Shown here: piece by piece, positions 20,203 through 30,583 of the stretch
Numbering within the stretch: position 1 is the stretch's first letter
How the letters are laid out: each line of letters starts with the position of its first letter
IMG/VR virus record: IMGVR_UViG_3300044641_000655
Location: 1 to 38,804 of that record
Reading direction: 5' to 3' (one strand)
Source: a virus
DNA: 38,804 nt
Notes under the pieces: generated by a model
What the model saw: the letters and a program-made list of their open reading frames with translations, nothing else
Databases searched by the model: none
Told to the model about the DNA's origin: nothing
Position numbers and translations under genes: made by a program

Positions 20203-21990
20203 ATGGCACTATCAATGGAACAGGTTGCAGCGCGAGTCCTGTCTATGCGCTATCGCAACAATGAGCGTGATGCTCGCAACCTTGACGTGCTCGCTGTCCG
20301 TAAAGGAAAGATTTCCGAAGTCTACCCAGACTTCTTCCCCGATGGCGTAGATGCAAACGTAGTAGCAAACTTTATTGACATTGTGGCACGTGACCTCTCT
20401 GAGGTTATGGCACCACTGCCAGCAGTCAATTGTTCTGCTGCAAACCAGGTATCAGATAAGGCACGTCAGTTCGCAGATAAGCGTACTCGTATTGCCTCTA
20501 ACTACTTCAATCACTCAGACCTCTCAGTACAAATGTACTCAGGTGCTGACTGGTACCTCACCTACGGTTTCGTCCCATTCATCATTGAATTAGACGAAGA
20601 ATCAAAAATGCCACGTATCCGCGTAGAAAATCCAATTGGGGCTTACCCAGAGTTTGACCGCTACGGACGTTGCGTTGCATTTGCGAAGCGATATGTAATG
20701 ACCCTTGGCGAACTTGTTTCACAATTTCCTGAGTATGAAAGAGAACTTCTTGGTGGCTTCGGCTACAAGCAGGACCTCAACGCTCAGATTGAAATGATTC
20801 GCTATTATGATGCTGACCAGTCAATCATCTTCCTTCCAACAAAGGATAACTTAGTTCTCTCAAAGGCTAACAATCCACTTGGCAAGATGATGATTGTTGT
20901 TGCACGTAAGCCATCTATTGACGGTGAACTTCGTGGACAATTTGATGATGTCCTTGGCATCCAGTTACTACGTAACCGCTTTGCACTCCTTGCTATGGAA
21001 GCAGCAGAGAAATCTGTTCAGTCTCCAATCGTACTTCCTAACGATGTTCAGGAACTACAACTTGGTGGAGACGCTGTTATCCGTACAGCAAACCCAGCAG
21101 GTGTACGCCGTGTGGAACTTAACATTCCAGCAGGAGCGTTCACCGAACAAGAAGTACTCAACCAAGAATTGCGTGTTGGCTCACGCTATCCAGAATCGCG
21201 TACTGGAAACATTGATGCCTCTATCGTCACTGGACAAGGCGTACAGGCACTTATGGGTGCATTTGATACCCAGGTTAAGTCTGCTCAAGCAATCTTTGCT
21301 GCAGCCCTACGCGATGTTATTAGCCTGTGCTTTGAGGTAGACGAAGTAATCTATCCAGAAGAAAAGACCATTCGTGGTGTTGACTCTGGTTCACCTTACG
21401 AAATCACATACCGACCAGGCAAGGACATCAAGGGCGACTACTCAGCAGATGTTCGCTACGGAATGCTCGCTGGTCTTAACCCTGCACAGGGTCTTATCTT
21501 TATGCTACAAGCACTAGGTGGCGGTCTTATCTCCAAGGATATGGCTATGCGTGAACTACCATTCACAGTTAACGTCACACAAGAACTTGAGAAGATTGAA
21601 ATTGAGCAGATGCGTTCTTCGCTTCTTGGTTCACTTACAGCCTTCTCACAGGCTATTCCACAAATGGCAATGCAGGGACAAGATGCCTCAGACGTGGTAC
21701 GTAAAATTGCTGCGGTTATCAAGGCTCGTCAAAAAGGTGTCGCATTAGAAGATGCCATTGAAGCCACATTCGCTCCGCAGCAACAAGTTCCTCCTGCTGG
21801 GGCACCACAAATGGTTGAGCAACCGTCCCCTGCTCCCGAAGGCGTTCCAGCAGGAGGCGCTCTTGCACCAGAAGGTATGCCAGCAGAGATGCCACCAGCA
21901 GAGCAAGCACCAGCGTTGCAAAGTTTATTGTCAAGCCTTTCAGGAGCAGGTACGGCTAACGCCTCTGTTCGTACAATACAGCGTAGATAA
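20203..21990 (+). CDS. Portal protein
   Basis: 595 residues from ATG 20203 (AGGA upstream); an upstream TTG would overlap terL. The gene follows terL, the protein has portal length, and the pattern fits: mixed N-terminal wing (DWYLTYGFVPFIIELDE), a central helical stem region (ILLRNRFALLAMEAAEKS-like) and a low-complexity Pro/Ala/Gln tail (residues 530-585). It forms the 12-subunit ring at the DNA-packaging vertex. Family assignment rests mainly on context and size. Confidence 0.85.
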   Translation: MALSMEQVAARVLSMRYRNNERDARNLDVLAVRKGKISEVYPDFFPDGVDANVVANFIDIVARDLSEVMAPLPAVNCSAANQVSDKARQFADKRTRIASNYFNHSDLSVQMYSGADWYLTYGFVPFIIELDEESKMPRIRVENPIGAYPEFDRYGRCVAFAKRYVMTLGELVSQFPEYERELLGGFGYKQDLNAQIEMIRYYDADQSIIFLPTKDNLVLSKANNPLGKMMIVVARKPSIDGELRGQFDDVLGIQLLRNRFALLAMEAAEKSVQSPIVLPNDVQELQLGGDAVIRTANPAGVRRVELNIPAGAFTEQEVLNQELRVGSRYPESRTGNIDASIVTGQGVQALMGAFDTQVKSAQAIFAAALRDVISLCFEVDEVIYPEEKTIRGVDSGSPYEITYRPGKDIKGDYSADVRYGMLAGLNPAQGLIFMLQALGGGLISKDMAMRELPFTVNVTQELEKIEIEQMRSSLLGSLTAFSQAIPQMAMQGQDASDVVRKIAAVIKARQKGVALEDAIEATFAPQQQVPPAGAPQMVEQPSPAPEGVPAGGALAPEGMPAEMPPAEQAPALQSLLSSLSGAGTANASVRTIQRR

Positions 21991-22004
21991 AAAGGCTGGG
22001 GACA

Positions 22005-22547
22005 ATGACAACGATTATAGGAATACAATACGAAAAAGATTGTGTTCTGGTTGCAGATAGCCAGACTACGGATGACAGTGGAAAGATTTTTACACATCCA
22101 GATATCAAGAAGATTTCAGAACGAGGACAGTTTCTAATTGCTGGCTCAGGTGAGGTTCTACCTTGCGATGTAGCACAACATATTTGGGAACCTCCAGTTC
22201 CTACTAAGCAAGACAAGCAAGACCTTTATCACTTTATGATTGCGAAGGTAATGCCTTCACTCCGCAAGTGCTTATCATCAAATGGTTTTAACTTTGATGA
22301 ACCTAAGACAGAGCAACGCTTTCAGTTTCTGATTGCAGTCTGTGGAGAAATCTTTGACATTGATGATGACCTATCGGTCAGCAGAAATGCAGATGGAGTT
22401 TATGCAACAGGTTCTGGCGCAGCGTATGCAATAGGAGCACTACACGCTGGAGCAGATGCCTACGAAGCAATGGATATAGCAGCAAGGGTTTCTGCTTTTA
22501 CTGCTCCACCTTACATATCAAAAATACAATTCAAGCATACTAAGTAG
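22005..22547 (+). CDS. Proteasome beta / HslV-type Ntn-hydrolase
   Basis: 180 residues, GGGGAC upstream. After Met removal the first residue is Thr (TTIIGIQYEKDCVLVADSQT), as in HslV and proteasome beta subunits. Asp17 (VLVADS) falls at the canonical place, Lys34/Lys35 (DIKKI) near canonical Lys33, then FLIAGSGE resembles the S1-loop GSG. Later GSGAAYAIGALHAG fits the conserved strand-helix turn. Such enzymes are self-activating threonine proteases. It lies directly after portal, where many phages encode the prohead maturation protease, so a capsid-maturation role is attractive; a soluble protein-turnover role is the alternative. Confidence 0.82.
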   Translation: MTTIIGIQYEKDCVLVADSQTTDDSGKIFTHPDIKKISERGQFLIAGSGEVLPCDVAQHIWEPPVPTKQDKQDLYHFMIAKVMPSLRKCLSSNGFNFDEPKTEQRFQFLIAVCGEIFDIDDDLSVSRNADGVYATGSGAAYAIGALHAGADAYEAMDIAARVSAFTAPPYISKIQFKHTK

Positions 22548-22557
22548 GGAGAAATAA

Positions 22558-23004
22558 ATGGCAGAAAACAGAGGCGGAATGCGCCCTACCGCACCGCAGA
22601 ACAACCCTGCTAACATTTCAGCAACTGGTGGCAATGGTCAGTCTGGTACACAACCAGCACGTTACATCTCAGGTATGCCTTATGGTCAAGGACAAGAGTT
22701 AATGCAACAGCAGCAAGCAGAAAAGATGGCTGGTCCAACACCATCAGCACCTTCTGCTCCATCACTTGCAGCACTTACACAGGGTCCAGCAATTACTCCA
22801 CTGAATGCACCAACTCAATTTCCAGATAGACCAATTGGGCAAAATGGTATTATTGATACAGCATCTTTGAATTTACCTCCAGCAGTTCCTGGCGAACTAG
22901 ATGATGCAATCCAAGCACTACAGGCTTTGTACCTACAGAATCCACGCAATGAAGATATTCGTCGCGTCTTTGAAACTATGGAGCGTGAAGGTAGGCTTGG
23001 ATGA
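22558..23004 (+). CDS. Pro/Gln-rich head-assembly protein, function unknown
   Basis: 148 residues, good site AGGGAG upstream. The N-terminal 100 residues are disordered (Gly, Pro, Gln, Ala, Ser); the C-terminal 35 form a helix (ELDDAIQALQALYLQNPRNEDIRR). It overlaps the next gene by 4 nt. The layout resembles scaffold or assembly-chaperone proteins, possibly a substrate of the adjacent Ntn-hydrolase; both are inference. Confidence 0.62.
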   Translation: MAENRGGMRPTAPQNNPANISATGGNGQSGTQPARYISGMPYGQGQELMQQQQAEKMAGPTPSAPSAPSLAALTQGPAITPLNAPTQFPDRPIGQNGIIDTASLNLPPAVPGELDDAIQALQALYLQNPRNEDIRRVFETMEREGRLG

Positions 23005-26000
23005 GTCAACCACCTGGAGTATCTAAGGATAAGAACGGTAACTGGACTCTTACTGGAGTTGAAGAGCGAAACATTACTCAGCAACAGGCCGACTATGAGG
23101 ACTTGGTAAAGTCTACTGGACAAATTCCAACACAGCAGGGTGTTAGCGCACTTAACCTTTTAAAAACAAATCCAGCCCTTTCTGCTGGTATGGTAACTGC
23201 GCTTGCTAAAAACAACGCTCTACCTCAAAGCAAATTGCTTGCTACTCTTGCACAGATTGACGCACAGACAAAAGCCCAGCGTGAACTTGATGCACAAAAA
23301 GAAGCACAGAAAGTATCTACTGAAAAGTTTCAGAAGACACTTCGTGGAAAGATTTGGACTGGCCTTAAGGGTGCAGTCCGCACAGGCTTTATTTATCCAC
23401 AGTCATACTTTGAGGCTATGGGTGGACTTGTTCGTCAAACCTGGTCTGGTGTTGCATCTCTAGGCTCAGAGATTCAAGCCGCTAAAGATGGTAAAGTTGA
23501 CTGGCTTACGGGTAACCCAATCAACAAGAATGACACACGCGAAAGCCTTGGTCTAAAAGATTTAGATGTTACAGATGCTATCAATCCTATGACGCAGTTT
23601 CGTCAAACAACTGGATACCAAGCACTGAAGCAATATGTTGATGAGGGACGCATTGACCTAGGTTCAGGATTCTTTGCAAGCGAAGAAGTTGGTGCAGGAT
23701 TCCTAGCCCGTGAAGAGCAGAAGAAGATTGCTAAAACTACATTCGTTGTAGATGGACAGACATACGAGCGTCCAGTTTCTATCTTTGACCCAATTACTTA
23801 CATCTACACAGGCGGAGATATCCAGTCAGAGAAGGCTCGACTAATCACCACTCTTGGAGATTTAGTTATCTCATTCAAGACTGACCCATTTATGGCTGTA
23901 TCAAAGTCTAAGAAGGCTCGTGATGCTGCTGCTTTAGCAGTACAGACTTCCAAGGGTGCAGAGTCAGCAAAGGCTCTCAAACAACTTACATACCTAGATT
24001 CTGTACTAGAAGAAAATGTTGCAGCAATTCGTGCAGCAGTTGATGATGTTAAGTTTGCAGATAACGCTACTAAGGCTGAGAAGCAAGTAGTAGTTCAGAA
24101 ACTTCTTGACGAGCAACTCAAAGTTGCAGATGAAGCAGATAACCTTGTATATAGCGAGACTGCTATTGCCGATTTTCTTAACAGCCCTAAGGGTATTGCT
24201 ATCTTTGACACTCTTGCTGATATGGACTTCAAGCAGATTTACAGCATCGGCAAAGGCTTAGGCCGTCGTGGTGGATTTACAGTAGAACAATCTAAGGTTC
24301 TTGCAGCAGCAAAGACTAGAGAAGAAGCAATGGCTGCTATCGCACCATATATCGCAGAAGGCTCAGTCGTTGCAAACGTACTTGAAGAAGGAACAAAAGT
24401 TGGTCGCGCCATCAAGGGTGCAGCAACAACCGTTGGTTCTAAGATTGGTCCAGTAACTAGCAAGGTTCTTGCTGGAAAAACCTTTGGTCTAAAGACTGCC
24501 ATCACTGGCAAGGCTGCCTCAGCGTATGCAAAGATGCCTTGGATGGGCAAGATGTATGAAGAGATTAACCGTTCCCTTGGAACAGTAATCGGTAATGGAA
24601 AACTTGTCCACTCTTCTGACGTAGATACTCTTGTCGAGACAGTAATCAACTATGCTCGTGCAGCAAAGGTGTCACCATTAGTCATTGATGACCTAGTAAA
24701 CTCAATCGTCTACGCTGACGATGTTTCTAATGCTGGCTACACAGCCAGTGCCAAACTTTTTGATGAGATTTTACGTGCCAACATTGACAGAACGCGAGTT
24801 GATGAGAAGGCACTTACAGACCTCACCCGTATTTTTGAAAACGGTCGCACAGAGATGGGCACCTACTGGGCACAGGCTCACCTTCGCGGTGCAAAGATTG
24901 ACTATATGCTACTTAATGGCAAAAAATTATCAATCTCTGGCCCACACGTAGACTCAGAATTGCTTAACTCGACAGTTTACTTCCCACCTATCAAGGATAT
25001 TCTCAACGAAATATCTGTTGCTAACCGATTGCTCAAGGCTGGCGTAGTTAAAGACAAGTTGGATTTCATAAGCAACAACGTATGGAAAAAAATTGTCCTA
25101 GTTCGCCCAGCATATGTTGTACGCAACATTGCGGAAGAGCAGATTCGTGTTTTGGCCAGTGGCCATATCTCATTCTTTAACAACCCACTGGCAGCAGTAG
25201 GTATGTGGCTTGGTCGTGAGACATCATCTAACCCAGCCCGTCGTTTGCTTGCTATGTTTGACCCATATAAGCACACACTTGCTGGTGATGGATTCAAACT
25301 TGGCAACACAGCAGATGAATTTGCTATGGAGATTGCAGCACACGATGCTCAATACGAGTATCTCAAGATGCTTCAGGACCGTGCTGTATCATCTTTCGAC
25401 CCTGATGTATCTAAGGTCGAAGCAATACGTGGATATGACCTACGTGCATTTGGACACCCACGTTGGTGGGAGGGTCTTGCTAACGAAATTCGCATCCTTC
25501 GTGAATCTACAGCAGCACGTGCAGTTGCATTTGCAAAACCTGGAGAAGAGCAGAAGGCTATTGATTTCTTGCTACGTGGTAAGGGTAAGGCAGAGTGGGA
25601 TAACTTTGTCAATGCTCAGCCAGTAGCCAACAGAGAGTTTTGGCGTAGCGATGAAGGTGTTCGTACATACCTTTTCACTGGCAAGAATAAGAACGATGAA
25701 AGCGTAGCCCTAGCAACACGTATCTTCCAAGTTGCAGGACGCGAAGGATTTTCTTCAGCAGCCATTCGTCAACTTATTGCTACTGGCAAGTATGAAGGTG
25801 CTGGAGTCAGCATAGTCGTACCAAGTTCTTTCGATACCGCAGCAAACTCTATTAACAATGCTGAAGAAGTAGGTAAAACTGGCAAGTCTCTTAAAGATTC
25901 TAACCAGATATTTGCACAGCAACTTCGTGAAGCATTCGATGGTCAGGGTGACTGGGAAGATATTCTCTACAAGATACCTAAGAAAGATATATCCATCAAG

Positions 26001-27887
26001 GATAAAGGCAATATCTTTGACCGTATTGCTGGCTCATTCTTTAATATCTCAACTAAGTTTGAGAAGCAGACAACTATGGGACCAGAATGGCGACAGTCAT
26101 ACTGGGATGCTATCTATAGCCTATCTCACGCACTAGATGCTGGGGCTGTGTCCAAGTTAGAGGATATGGCAAAGAAGTCTTTGTCTCCACTTAAGAGTTG
26201 GGATGGCAAGCCAATCGGTTCTGCTCACAGAGTATGGGATACTTTCAAGACTGCTAAGGGAACTGGCACAATTACAACAGATGAAGCCCACGCATATGCT
26301 TCTACAGTAGCCAATAAGCGTGTAGCAGAACTCTTCTATGATGCCTCACGTAAGCGTCTTATTGCCCATCAAGTACGCCTTATTGCCCCATTTGCTCAGG
26401 CTTGGGGTAACACAATTGGTGCTTGGAGCAAACTTGCTGCTAATAACCCTAACGAAATATACAAGATTGCTAAGAGTTTGCAGTGGCTAAGTAAGCCAGA
26501 ATCATCAAGCCTTTACACATTGACAGATGCCAAGGATATTTACGACCCAAATCAGGGGTTCTTCTACAATGACCCTGAAACAAATGAGCGTAGATTCTTT
26601 GTACCATTTATGTCAACTGGATTGAACTTCTTGTCTAATGTTACAGGTATGAAGGGTTTATCAACCCAGGGTCCTGTGGCATTCTCAACAACACCACAGT
26701 CCTTTAACTTCGCATTTGCAACAGGAAACATATTACCAGGGTTTGGTATTGGAGTCACACTACCGCTTACGGTGCTAGATAAGTTGGGTGTTAACCCACT
26801 TAATATGCTTCCACCAACAATGAGAGATAAAGTAAATAAGATTCTCTATCCATTCGGTGAGGTTGATACAAGCAGTGGATTCATAGAAGGATTCTTCTTG
26901 ACTCCTAACTACAGAAGATTGCTTGCTCCAATACTAGGTGAGGCAGCATATGGTTCAGCCTTTGCTCCTACCCTCAACTACCTAGCAACAGGTGGAGATT
27001 ACGACCTAGATAACCTTGATGACCAGGCTCGCCTACTCAAGGATGCAGATAGATTTGCAAAGATGTTTACAATGTTTAGAGGATTCTTCGGATTCTTCTC
27101 ACCATTCCCACTCACAATGGAGGCCCTGACACGTAAAGATGATGGAAGCGTTGCGCTTTCTTCAGCACTTTACAAGGACTTCCGTGAGATGGAGGTTGCT
27201 GCAGGTGGAGATAAGAACAAAGCCTATGCAGACTTCCTTGACCTATACGGTCCTAACTACATCTTTGCCATCATTGGATACACAAGCGGTTCAGCGACTA
27301 ACCTATACAGTTACGAACTCCTACGTGATAACCCAGATGTAGCAGATAAGTACCCAGATACCTATGGATATATCTACCCTGGTGGTGGACTATCACAGGA
27401 AATGATGCGCTGGGAGAAGAAGCGTGGTAATCGTACAGTCCTTAAGAAGGATGAGATTATCGAGAAGGTAACACGTATTCGTTACTTTGCTGCTAAAGAT
27501 AGATTGATGGCTCGTTCTGCTGCCGAAGGCTGGAGTAAAGACCAGTACGACGAAGCACTATCTTCACTAGGAGATAGTTATGCAGCACGTGGTTTGTCTA
27601 TCACAACGGATTACTTTAAGGATGCACGTGTTCAGGCACAGATTGATGGCATTCTTAAGGATGAAAGATTCTTAGATTCAGATGCAGTACAAGGTCTACG
27701 TGACTATGTATACCTACGCAAGATTGCGCTAGAGCGTGCAGGTCGTGACCCTAACAGCACACTTGCTGTCAAGGGTGCAGAACCACAACGCATCTGGTTA
27801 GCAGAACAAGCAAAGGGAATCCTTGCTAACAACCCAGAGTTCCAGAAGTTTTTCTATACATTCTTTAAGTCAGAATTGGAGGGCTAA
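23001..27887 (+). CDS. Giant internal / ejection virion protein
   Basis: 1628 residues, the largest gene, about an eighth of the window. It is mostly helical: an N-terminal coiled-coil-rich region (QIDAQTKAQRELDAQKEAQK), then blocks rich in Ala/Lys, a central region with WGNTIGAWSKLA and following, and hydrophobic FGFFSPFPL and GFGIGVTLPL segments near residues 1250-1380. No lytic or polymerase motif was seen. Size, composition and position fit the internal ejection proteins of short-tailed phages, which leave the capsid ahead of DNA and open a channel. An RNA polymerase of N4-type was considered and not supported. Confidence 0.65.
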   Translation: MSQPPGVSKDKNGNWTLTGVEERNITQQQADYEDLVKSTGQIPTQQGVSALNLLKTNPALSAGMVTALAKNNALPQSKLLATLAQIDAQTKAQRELDAQKEAQKVSTEKFQKTLRGKIWTGLKGAVRTGFIYPQSYFEAMGGLVRQTWSGVASLGSEIQAAKDGKVDWLTGNPINKNDTRESLGLKDLDVTDAINPMTQFRQTTGYQALKQYVDEGRIDLGSGFFASEEVGAGFLAREEQKKIAKTTFVVDGQTYERPVSIFDPITYIYTGGDIQSEKARLITTLGDLVISFKTDPFMAVSKSKKARDAAALAVQTSKGAESAKALKQLTYLDSVLEENVAAIRAAVDDVKFADNATKAEKQVVVQKLLDEQLKVADEADNLVYSETAIADFLNSPKGIAIFDTLADMDFKQIYSIGKGLGRRGGFTVEQSKVLAAAKTREEAMAAIAPYIAEGSVVANVLEEGTKVGRAIKGAATTVGSKIGPVTSKVLAGKTFGLKTAITGKAASAYAKMPWMGKMYEEINRSLGTVIGNGKLVHSSDVDTLVETVINYARAAKVSPLVIDDLVNSIVYADDVSNAGYTASAKLFDEILRANIDRTRVDEKALTDLTRIFENGRTEMGTYWAQAHLRGAKIDYMLLNGKKLSISGPHVDSELLNSTVYFPPIKDILNEISVANRLLKAGVVKDKLDFISNNVWKKIVLVRPAYVVRNIAEEQIRVLASGHISFFNNPLAAVGMWLGRETSSNPARRLLAMFDPYKHTLAGDGFKLGNTADEFAMEIAAHDAQYEYLKMLQDRAVSSFDPDVSKVEAIRGYDLRAFGHPRWWEGLANEIRILRESTAARAVAFAKPGEEQKAIDFLLRGKGKAEWDNFVNAQPVANREFWRSDEGVRTYLFTGKNKNDESVALATRIFQVAGREGFSSAAIRQLIATGKYEGAGVSIVVPSSFDTAANSINNAEEVGKTGKSLKDSNQIFAQQLREAFDGQGDWEDILYKIPKKDISIKDKGNIFDRIAGSFFNISTKFEKQTTMGPEWRQSYWDAIYSLSHALDAGAVSKLEDMAKKSLSPLKSWDGKPIGSAHRVWDTFKTAKGTGTITTDEAHAYASTVANKRVAELFYDASRKRLIAHQVRLIAPFAQAWGNTIGAWSKLAANNPNEIYKIAKSLQWLSKPESSSLYTLTDAKDIYDPNQGFFYNDPETNERRFFVPFMSTGLNFLSNVTGMKGLSTQGPVAFSTTPQSFNFAFATGNILPGFGIGVTLPLTVLDKLGVNPLNMLPPTMRDKVNKILYPFGEVDTSSGFIEGFFLTPNYRRLLAPILGEAAYGSAFAPTLNYLATGGDYDLDNLDDQARLLKDADRFAKMFTMFRGFFGFFSPFPLTMEALTRKDDGSVALSSALYKDFREMEVAAGGDKNKAYADFLDLYGPNYIFAIIGYTSGSATNLYSYELLRDNPDVADKYPDTYGYIYPGGGLSQEMMRWEKKRGNRTVLKKDEIIEKVTRIRYFAAKDRLMARSAAEGWSKDQYDEALSSLGDSYAARGLSITTDYFKDARVQAQIDGILKDERFLDSDAVQGLRDYVYLRKIALERAGRDPNSTLAVKGAEPQRIWLAEQAKGILANNPEFQKFFYTFFKSELEG

Positions 27888-27889
27888 CA

Positions 27890-29125
27890 ATGGCAGCAAC
27901 ACCAACACCAAAGCCATCATCAGCACCTAAAGCAGGAAGCCCAAGTGCAGATGCTACTAACGTAAGCCCTTCGGCTCTCGCTGCTGCAGGTACAGCACCA
28001 TTCGGTTCAAGCGGAACAAAGTCTGGTTTAGATGGTCGTCCAGTTGGTTCTCCAATTACGGTTGGTCAAGTACCAGCACAGTATCTTGGTGGAGAATTAC
28101 AACCTGCAGTTCTTATTCAAAAGCAAACTCAGTACACAGATACATCTGCTATGGATACCTTTGCTGGATTATCTAACCAAGACAAGGCAAACCTTCTTGC
28201 GAAACTTGCTCAGATTCCTGGTATCTATAAGCCAGGAACAGAGCCAACAGCGCAAAGCCTTATTGCTATGGGCACTGCAATTGTGCCACGTAAGGAAGAC
28301 ATCGCTGCACTCACCAAGGTAATGACATACTCTGACAAAGTTGGAGAAGATTACGAGTTAAGCGTTAATAAGTTCTACACAAACAAGGGTCTTGCTGCAT
28401 CATTCTTTAGTGTGCCAGGCAAGACTGTAGCGATGACCCCATCTGCTGCTCTCCTATCAGAACTTAACACCCAGTTTATGGACATCTTCAATGCTGCTCC
28501 AGACAAGAAGATTGCTGAAGCATATGCTAAGGAAGTTCAGAAACTTGAGGTTGCCCAGAAGGGTTCAATCAGCGCACAGCAGCGCGAAGACATTCGCCTA
28601 AAGTACATCCAGAATGCAGCAGCCACACGCTATAAGACAGCAATGGCAACTCCAGATACCAAGGATGATGCACTGCTTCAGGAAGGTGCACTAGGTATGG
28701 TTGTCAATCAGATACGCAATACCTACACAAACAATGGTATTCCTGTCAACAACGCAGAGATTTACAAGAAGGCTATTCAAGGTGTTCGTAGTGAACAGGC
28801 TTTGGCTAACATCATTAACGTAACTAAGCAACAGGCTAAGGCCCTATACCCAGCATTCAAGGACTTGATTGACCAGGGCGCAGAAGTATCTGACCTTGTT
28901 GCTCCATACGCCAGCGTCTACTCACAGATTTATGGCAAGCCAACATCTCAACTAAAGCCAGCAGACTTCTACGATGTTGCTTCTGGAGATAAGCCACTGT
29001 CACCTTCTGAATACAAGAAGATTCTTTACGCAAAGCCAGAGTTTAAGGATACTGAAACATACAAGAATACTAAGCAAAGCGCATTAACTGCCCTTGTTAG
29101 AGCATTCGGAATTGGACCTGCATAA
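27890..29125 (+). CDS. Internal virion protein (411 residues)
   Basis: A Pro/Ala/Ser-rich start (TPTPKPSSAPKAGSPS), then helical domains (SNQDKANLLAKLAQIPGIY; KKIAEAYAKEVQKLEVAQKG). The C-terminus is alpha-helical with PSEYKKILYAKPEFKDTETY. It follows the giant protein and precedes a third large helical protein, all packed with start-stop overlaps, suggesting one assembly. No family was recognised. Confidence 0.62.
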   Translation: MAATPTPKPSSAPKAGSPSADATNVSPSALAAAGTAPFGSSGTKSGLDGRPVGSPITVGQVPAQYLGGELQPAVLIQKQTQYTDTSAMDTFAGLSNQDKANLLAKLAQIPGIYKPGTEPTAQSLIAMGTAIVPRKEDIAALTKVMTYSDKVGEDYELSVNKFYTNKGLAASFFSVPGKTVAMTPSAALLSELNTQFMDIFNAAPDKKIAEAYAKEVQKLEVAQKGSISAQQREDIRLKYIQNAAATRYKTAMATPDTKDDALLQEGALGMVVNQIRNTYTNNGIPVNNAEIYKKAIQGVRSEQALANIINVTKQQAKALYPAFKDLIDQGAEVSDLVAPYASVYSQIYGKPTSQLKPADFYDVASGDKPLSPSEYKKILYAKPEFKDTETYKNTKQSALTALVRAFGIGPA

Positions 29126-30468
29126 TGGCAATGACCAAGGCGCAATGGGATAAGACGCAGAGCAAACTGCCACCTGAGGATAGAACCTCATATCAAGATT
29201 ACCTAGCCAGCGCACAGGCTGTAGAAGACACAGCACGTTCAATTGCTGCTACTCCTAGGACTACTGCTAAAGCAGCACCTGCTCCAGCAACAGTTGTGAA
29301 TCCTGTCGCAGCAGCAATCCCAGTTGCAGGTGTAGTTAGCACGCTTGGAGCAAGTGCAGCGCCAACTGCTGAACCAGTAAAACCAATGGTGCCACTAACA
29401 CCACAGCCTATTAACTATGCAACTACAAAGATTTATGACCGTATGGGTAACCTCGTTGAGGTATACACAGAAGGCCCACAGGCAGGTTACAGCGTAGCCG
29501 ATGGCTCACTTGTTATCCAGGGTGAAGCACCTAATACTAACCTTGGAAATATGATGTCTGGCCTCGGTGGTGGAGGAGCAGGTTCAGATAGATTCGCTGG
29601 GCTTACCGCCCTTCTATCATCCTATGGCGTTGATGGTATTGCCAATATGGTTGACAAGGTTATTGCCGATTATCCAGAGTCCGACGGAGATGAAATCCTT
29701 AACCTCCTTCGTTATGACCAACGCTACAACAAGCCATATATGGAACGTTTTGCTGGAAACGCAGCACGTCTCAAGAACAAGATGCCACTGCTTAGTGAGG
29801 ATGCTTACCTAAAGCAGGAACTCGGATACTCAAAGATGTTCGCATCTTATGGATTGAAAAATCTTGACAATCGTGAACAGTACACAAGACTTATTGCAGC
29901 AGACATAGATATTGATGAAGCAACACAGCGTGTATCTATGGCTTATGACAGAGTTCTCAAAGCAGAACCATCAACAATGAATGCGTTCCGTAGATTTTTC
30001 CCTATGCTTTCAAACCAAGATTTAGTATCAGCAATGCTCAATCCAGAAGAGCAGTTGCCAGCCCTTGAGCGCAAGGTGCAGTCAGCAGAGATTGGCGGAG
30101 CAGCGCTGCGACAGAGCCTTGTTGCAGAACTTGCAGATACAAGTTACAAGTCTTCTATGTATTCAAATGTACAGGCTGGAACCATCGGTGCTGGAACAAT
30201 TGAAACTGCTGGAGTAACCCCTGCAACAGCAGTTGCTAAGTATGAAAAGATTGCTACCGACCTTCCAACTATGGAAAAACTTAGTTCCATCTATGGCTCA
30301 ACACTTGACCAGTATGGACAGAGAGAAGCAGAGCAAGCAGAAATCCTTGGCCTTGCATCTGCAAAGCGCAAGAAGACAGCACTTATCGCTCGTGAAGAAG
30401 CGTCATACCAAGGAAGTGCTGGCACAACAAGAGCAAGTTTTGGCAAACCTCGCCAAGGCACAATCTAA
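29125..30468 (+). CDS. Internal virion protein (447 residues)
   Basis: ATG overlaps the preceding stop (TAATG). The first 100 residues are Ala/Pro/Thr-rich; the rest is helical (DEATQRVSMAYDRVLKAEP; LEEQLPALERKV-like), ending in a basic tail (GTTRASFGKPRQG). It is the third member of the suspected ejection set ahead of the scaffold gene. No enzyme motif is visible. Confidence 0.6.
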   Translation: MAMTKAQWDKTQSKLPPEDRTSYQDYLASAQAVEDTARSIAATPRTTAKAAPAPATVVNPVAAAIPVAGVVSTLGASAAPTAEPVKPMVPLTPQPINYATTKIYDRMGNLVEVYTEGPQAGYSVADGSLVIQGEAPNTNLGNMMSGLGGGGAGSDRFAGLTALLSSYGVDGIANMVDKVIADYPESDGDEILNLLRYDQRYNKPYMERFAGNAARLKNKMPLLSEDAYLKQELGYSKMFASYGLKNLDNREQYTRLIAADIDIDEATQRVSMAYDRVLKAEPSTMNAFRRFFPMLSNQDLVSAMLNPEEQLPALERKVQSAEIGGAALRQSLVAELADTSYKSSMYSNVQAGTIGAGTIETAGVTPATAVAKYEKIATDLPTMEKLSSIYGSTLDQYGQREAEQAEILGLASAKRKKTALIAREEASYQGSAGTTRASFGKPRQGTI

Positions 30469-30583
30469 ATAGAATCCTGAACGGACCCATCGGCCCCGTC
30501 AGCGTACTAGACCGATAGCAAGAGCCAGACCAGTTCCCCGATTGGAACCTGAGGCTTGCGAACTAACTAATAGAGAAGGGTGG
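30469..30583 (+). other. Gap before scaffold gene
   Basis: 115 nt with no gene. It has more G/C than its surroundings and small inverted repeats (GTTCC/GGAAC around 30533-30547; ATCGG/CCGAT at about 30490-30517). No clear promoter or T-tract terminator is visible. It may be an mRNA processing or translation-control region ahead of scaffold and capsid. Confidence 0.35.

Noticed and set aside
23001-27887. N4-type virion RNA polymerase
   Set aside because: Size fits poorly and no T7-like polymerase motifs are recognisable in the protein.
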